DNA of 64,000 bases from Glandiceps talaboti (taxonomy: Eukaryota; Hemichordata; Enteropneusta; Spengelidae): positions 34,019,832-34,083,831 of the forward strand of contig NC_135549.1 of the NCBI RefSeq assembly GCF_964340395.1, read 5' to 3'. The translations under genes were made by a program, and so were the position numbers. Each line of letters opens with the position of its first letter. The stretch's first letter is position 1. Shown here in pieces: positions 59,277 through 64,000 of this stretch. The notes under the pieces were generated by a model that was not told the DNA's origin, ran no database searches, and saw only the letters and a program-made list of their open reading frames with translations.

Positions 59277-62200
59277 GTAAGTCGGCCGAATGTTTTACAG
59301 CTCTCGTATGTCACTTTGGAGTAATATTGACGACTAGTAGACAGGTAAATTTTCTATTTAGAGGGATTGGACCATTTACAGTTTAGTTTTAACGTATTTT
59401 TAAATGACAGAAAATACCCCGTTGCAGCTGCTGTTAAAGACGACTCACACTCATTCAGTTAGACATTTAAGATATTCAGACATTGATAAAAATGTATAGT
59501 ACGCGAAAAGTGATGCTGAAAACTTAATGCAAACAAATGTAATTTTTTCAGAATTAAGCTAAAGGAAAAAACAACACATTTTTAATTATCACAGAAGAGA
59601 TTACAAGCAGAAAAGGGTAACTCATGATAAAGATTATGATGATTCTGGATTCAAAACTTCCCTTACTCATCTTCACATTGATACCGTTGCAGGCAAGCCA
59701 ACCTTATTATAGACCTAATCAAATGCAATTTTCATTCAATTGATGATATTACTGCTCTCCATTCAATGTTTATTTCTGTTAATTCATCCAATTGTGGAAT
59801 ACATCAGTTATTTACAACTCAAACAAATCAATACCAGATATAGGCGGGCTGACAGAATTCATTTAATACAAAATCGTTTTCTTAAGCCAGAAAGGGTAAC
59901 AATTATTACTTAAGTTTGTGACGACTATATAGAAAATTATAACCAGAAAATATATGTTACATCTCAGACCACAAAAAGAACAGAATAGCAACACCTATTG
60001 TATTAGGTGTGAATGGGGCTCTTAATCCCTCTTCCTACTGTCACAAATGTCCTTTAAGCATGCCTTTTGTTCTCAACTCTCTCCGAAGACTGCTGAACAT
60101 TGTGTAAAACGACACCTCTGGTGTTTATAGGGATTTTCGCTATTGACTCGGAAAGTATTCATCGTAAAAGGTCAAAGGTTAGTAAGTGTCTTCTATGACC
60201 GGAAACGAAGACTGCCCTGCATGCGCAGTCAGAATCAAAATCAATACACTTTCAGATAAGTTATGCCTCGTTTTGGACTGTCAACATCCGGTTAGGACGT
60301 ATCTCAGGACCAAATATAGAGTTACTTTACGTGATCAAACGTAACATCGCGACTTCGTACATAAACAGTGGGATCTTAAAGTGTACATGCAAAGGTTAAT
60401 AATTTTTTTTCGTAATTATGTTTATTTTGCCATAAAAATAAACGAAATTGCATTCATACCTCTAAATATTATGCGCATTGGCAAGGAAGTCGCAAAAATA
60501 CTTGCCCCCTTAATCCCCTGTGCTTCGACTAACTTCGGCACCTCAGCCAGCGCACGAAAGGTGTCGAGGTCCCACGTGTTACAAAAGCCTTCTAAGCCCT
60601 TGTGTAACGTTTACTTATGAATTACTAATTAAGCTTGCCATAGAGTATTATCTGTAACTGTACATATCCCCTCCACTGTCTATGGTCTTCCGGCAACAAT
60701 GGTTCCTCGGTGTTTTGTGGGCAGCACCCGCAGTGAAACGAGCACCCTACACACATTTCCGAGTGGTACAACTGAGTAGGTAACGGGTGAAGGCAGTTGA
60801 AACCACGTGTAAAAACTGGACAGTGACGGCATACAGTGAAAGCCGGTAAATGCTACCTAGGCCGGGGTTTACCACGCCACTGGCGTAGCCATGATCCAAG
60901 CAAAAAAAAGGAGAACATAAAATAATTTGAAATGATGTTTCACGAATCAAGAAAGCAATTTATCTTCATAAAAATGTTTCAATATGATAGCAATTTTTTG
61001 GAAATAAAGTGCGTGTACACATAGCTTTCAAGCAGGACAGCTATCCAGCAAAACGCTCTGGGCATGCTCTAACGAATTTGTGGGTCTACTCTCGCGTATA
61101 TTTTATATGGTCATAGAATGTACTATTTCGACACATGCTACATCTGAACAACTTGAGAGAATATTATGGGGAACTCGTTGTTTTGTTTTGTTTTGTGTTG
61201 TGTTGTGTTGTGTTGTGTTGTGTTGTGTTGTGTTGTGTTGTGTTGTCTTCTCTTCTCTTCTCATGAAACCATTCTCATCCGATCTCTGTATGATCGATGG
61301 GTATGGAAATATTATATAATTTTCATTTCGATTAGATTGTCTGTGGGAGCTGTTTTCCACCAATTGAATAGTTATGTCAACAAAGGACGCTGATAACAGC
61401 CTTCACTTTATGTAAACAATACGGCACCACTAGGACATAAATAATACGGTGGATGGTCCATGTTGCCGTACAAGACAGCAAGGCATAGTCAGAAAACAAG
61501 CACTAAACTAAAACGGGTTGTGAATTTGACCTTCTGGTTCGACCACAATGGCTTTGCATGTAAAGATGCACTGACGAATGCGTTTGTGTTCCTGAAGTGA
61601 CGTCATAAAGTTCCAAACGCTGTCCTATCCATATGCAAATGAGAGGTACTTACCTGAAGGTGCTCTGTGGCTCAGCCAAGAGTGCCTCATTTTTCGCGCA
61701 ATTTCTCGTGTTAGAATTATATTGTACTATTACAAACCCGATTTCCTTTATTTTTATGGCAAAATAAACATAATTACGAAAACAATTATCAACCTTTGCA
61801 TATAAACTTTAATAAGGATTACATGATTATTGCTAAAACAAATAAGTGACACATCACACCAAAGGAAAAGCCGTGTTTATAGTCTGTTCTTTCAGTCGTC
61901 TGAGGTTACATGTAAGCTGCAAGTTCTTTGTTTTGGTACTAGTTAAATCGAATTTTGACCAACGTTCTTCAGAAAAATAACATTGAGGTGTCTTTCAGCC
62001 ATAAGAACAATAGCCATCACATGTGTATAAGCTTCATCTGACTTAAAGGTGATTCAAAATGCTCAGATTCACTATCGCTAATTTGCTAGAGGACATGTTT
62101 GTGAAATGCATTCTGGTTTTAAAACTTTTCAAAAGCGTCTGCAAACACCTTAAAATGACCCTTTTTCAGTCACTTCCCTTCGGATTTACTTCGAGAGTTT

Positions 62201-62454
62201 TCGGGTATATCCGGTCCCACCCAGACCACGGGATTTTATGACGTCATAAGGGGTACACGTTAGCACTAAGACTATGACGAGCGTAGTCACTAGGTGAACA
62301 AAACTCATTGTGAAAAAATACATTGCTAGTGGTTGTAACAGACATCAGTAAACAAAAACTACACTCTACATGTCTTATTAACCAACATTTACCGATATTT
62401 ACTCACACTTTCTGACTAATTGGCAGTGTCTGTGGGTATAAATGCTAAAATATT
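59277..62454. other. Unassigned region
   Basis: No gene or ordered element apart from the TGTGT array and two perfect TGACGTCA palindromes (61598 and 62239). Confidence 0.4.
61182..61262. repeat. TTTTG, TGTGT and TTCTC pentanucleotide arrays
   Basis: TGTTT-type units grade into about nine TGTGT units and then three TTCTC units. The tract is open in several frames, which explains the low-complexity Cys-Val repeat frames here. Confidence 0.95.
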
Positions 62455-64000
62455 ATCTCCCCATATTATGGCAAAATAAATCAAAACGGCTAGACTACAG
62501 TGTAGATATACATAAATACTTGTAATGTCGCTCGCGTGTTTCAATTTATTTATCTGATTTTTTTATTATTTGCCGAGGAGAAGCATTACAATATCTTCGA
62601 CAGGGCCTGTCGACAGCATATTATAGCCCACTATACTCGACTATACTCACTGATGTCGCCTTTTGAACGGCGCATTTAGCAACAAAGTAAACATATTTAT
62701 CTTGAATAAATATACTAGCTATTAGATTGCCATATTATCAGCAATAAAATTGTAAAGAATTGAGGAAATTTCGTGAGTTTAGTGTTGTCATTTACATGAC
62801 TTTAGCAACTCGTCTGGAAGAAAACTTGTATGGTTTCCCTTGTTGCGATATCACTTAATTTAATGCAACAAGCCTATTTAATATTCATTAGAAGAATTCT
62901 GTCACGAATCATTGTATTCGAAGTATACAGTTTAGGAAACCAACAAATCAAATATCGCGATGTGTTCATGATATTAAATATGATTGGACAATATTGACAT
63001 CGGCAATCAAGGTCGTGACCCCAGCACATGGTTATGAAAGAAAGCCTGCAACTAGATACTTGGCTAGCCACGTCCGGTCCAGTTTCTCAGGGTTTGTTTT
63101 GAAGTTAGAGACTTTATTTCTGTACGACTTGAAGAATTTTACAATATATCTGAATGATAAATATGGATTACATCAACACGTGGATAAATTTAACCTGACA
63201 CGAATGTGCGCTGTGCTCTCCCGATTCCATACGTACATTGTACATACACTGCTTCAGCTTTGATCGGCGGAACTATCCTAGTATAAGCTTACTGCCGCGG
63301 CCGCGGTGACTGCACAAAACTTGACAGCACTACCCCTCTACCGATATATAATAATCACCTGTATACCGTGATAAAAACAAGCAATAATTCGAGTCCCCAA
63401 CAAGTCGATGAGACCTACTTCTGTTCTGTCCGATCCGAATGCGAGTTTCTTAGGTTTTATATGGGTTTCAGACTCGGACTAGAGTATTACGCCCTAGACA
63501 ATAATAGATGCCAAACATGTGACAATACAAGACCACAACGAAAACTGTGAAAAAATTTACAGGTTAGTCTCATTTTATATATGGACAACAAAATTAGGTC
63601 GGTCACAGTTCCATTTACATGATATGCTCGGAGCAAATCGAATCTATTAGTGTATTATGGGACCAACAAATATATTGTGGCACATGTCCCGATACGCCTT
63701 CTTGAAGTTTCCCATTGGTATTCTAATAGCTAGTATATTTATTCGAGATGAAATATGTTTACTTTGTTGTTAAATGCACTGTTCAAAAGGCGACGCGAGT
63801 ACGTACGATTGGGCTAAAATATGCCGCCCTTGGCCCGGGGATGCCGTCAAACGTCACGACGGTATGGTAATGCTTCTTGTCGGCAAATAATAAAAAATCA
63901 GATATATAAAAGTCAATGAATGTGAAACACGCGACATTACAAGTGTTTATATATATCTAGTCTAGCCGTTTTGATTTATTTTGCCATAATATGGGGAGAT
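62455..64000. mobile_element. Inverted-arm element, right end at or beyond window edge
   Basis: 62455-62726 (ATCTCCCCATATTATGGCAA to ACTAGCTATTAGA) is matched in reverse complement by 63722-64000, which ends exactly in the complementary CCATAATATGGGGAGAT. The arms are about 275 bases with a ~1-kb centre, and the right arm may continue outside. The centre shares CATGTGACAATACAAGACCAC with the 14.8-kb element, so the two are one family. No transposase frame was found. Confidence 0.75.

Noticed and set aside
61080-61393. Cys/Val-rich and His/Asn/Thr-rich open frames
   Set aside because: Products of the TGTGT and TTCTC microsatellites.
56630-64000. Tyrosine-kinase exons downstream of the transmembrane segment
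   Set aside because: I looked for the glycine loop, HRDLAARN, DFG and WMAPE-type coding and saw none. A cytoplasmic domain may lie beyond the window.

Overview
The window looks like genomic DNA from an animal, most likely a marine invertebrate. It is AT-rich, intron-dominated and dense in repeats, with short GT-AG exons separated by 0.4-13 kb introns. Degraded non-LTR (CR1/L2-like and L1/Tx1-like), BEL/Pao and Ty3-type retroelements, a tRNA-derived SINE and several inverted-arm DNA elements fill much of the rest. I cannot name the species. A hemichordate, amphioxus or mollusc would all fit; nothing bacterial is present.

The one convincing host gene runs on the + strand across most of the window. 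Twelve exons (1922-53566), plus a likely thirteenth (56567-56629), encode a single-pass receptor-like protein. Its order is leucine-rich repeats (seven or more), an LRR C-terminal cap, four cysteine-rich modules of ephrin-receptor-like (GCC2/GCC3) type, a transmembrane helix and a short cytoplasmic start. All LRR introns are phase 2, all cysteine-module introns are phase 1, and every junction keeps the frame. The signal peptide and LRR N-cap lie upstream of the window. Any cytoplasmic signalling domain lies in unseen downstream sequence or in exons I could not recognise.

Layout. 1-1175 is a minisatellite. 1.9-10.9 kb holds the first LRR exons with two foldback-like elements, 3980-5879 and 6276-10080, in one intron. 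11.5-13.3 kb is a 47-bp minisatellite, followed by CR1/L2 and L1-like LINE remnants (13.3-17.7 kb) and a SINE (20.8 kb). 21.7-23.3 kb is a repeat element carrying a ~147-bp tandem array. 24-39.2 kb holds the remaining LRR exons and LRR cap among LINE, BEL and LTR-like fragments and a 36-bp minisatellite that is open on both strands. 40.4-44.4 kb holds a Ty3-type gag remnant and a PIF/Harbinger-like inverted-repeat element with a TAA duplication. 44.8-53.6 kb holds the cysteine-rich and transmembrane exons. A possible minus-strand gene fragment with a Trp-Cys-x-x-Cys motif sits at 47.7-48.0 kb. 54-64 kb is mostly unassigned, with one possible first exon (59255) and an inverted-arm element running off the window end.

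The same dispersed element, recognisable by a terminal CCTTCC-type hairpin and a CA tract, recurs about ten times.
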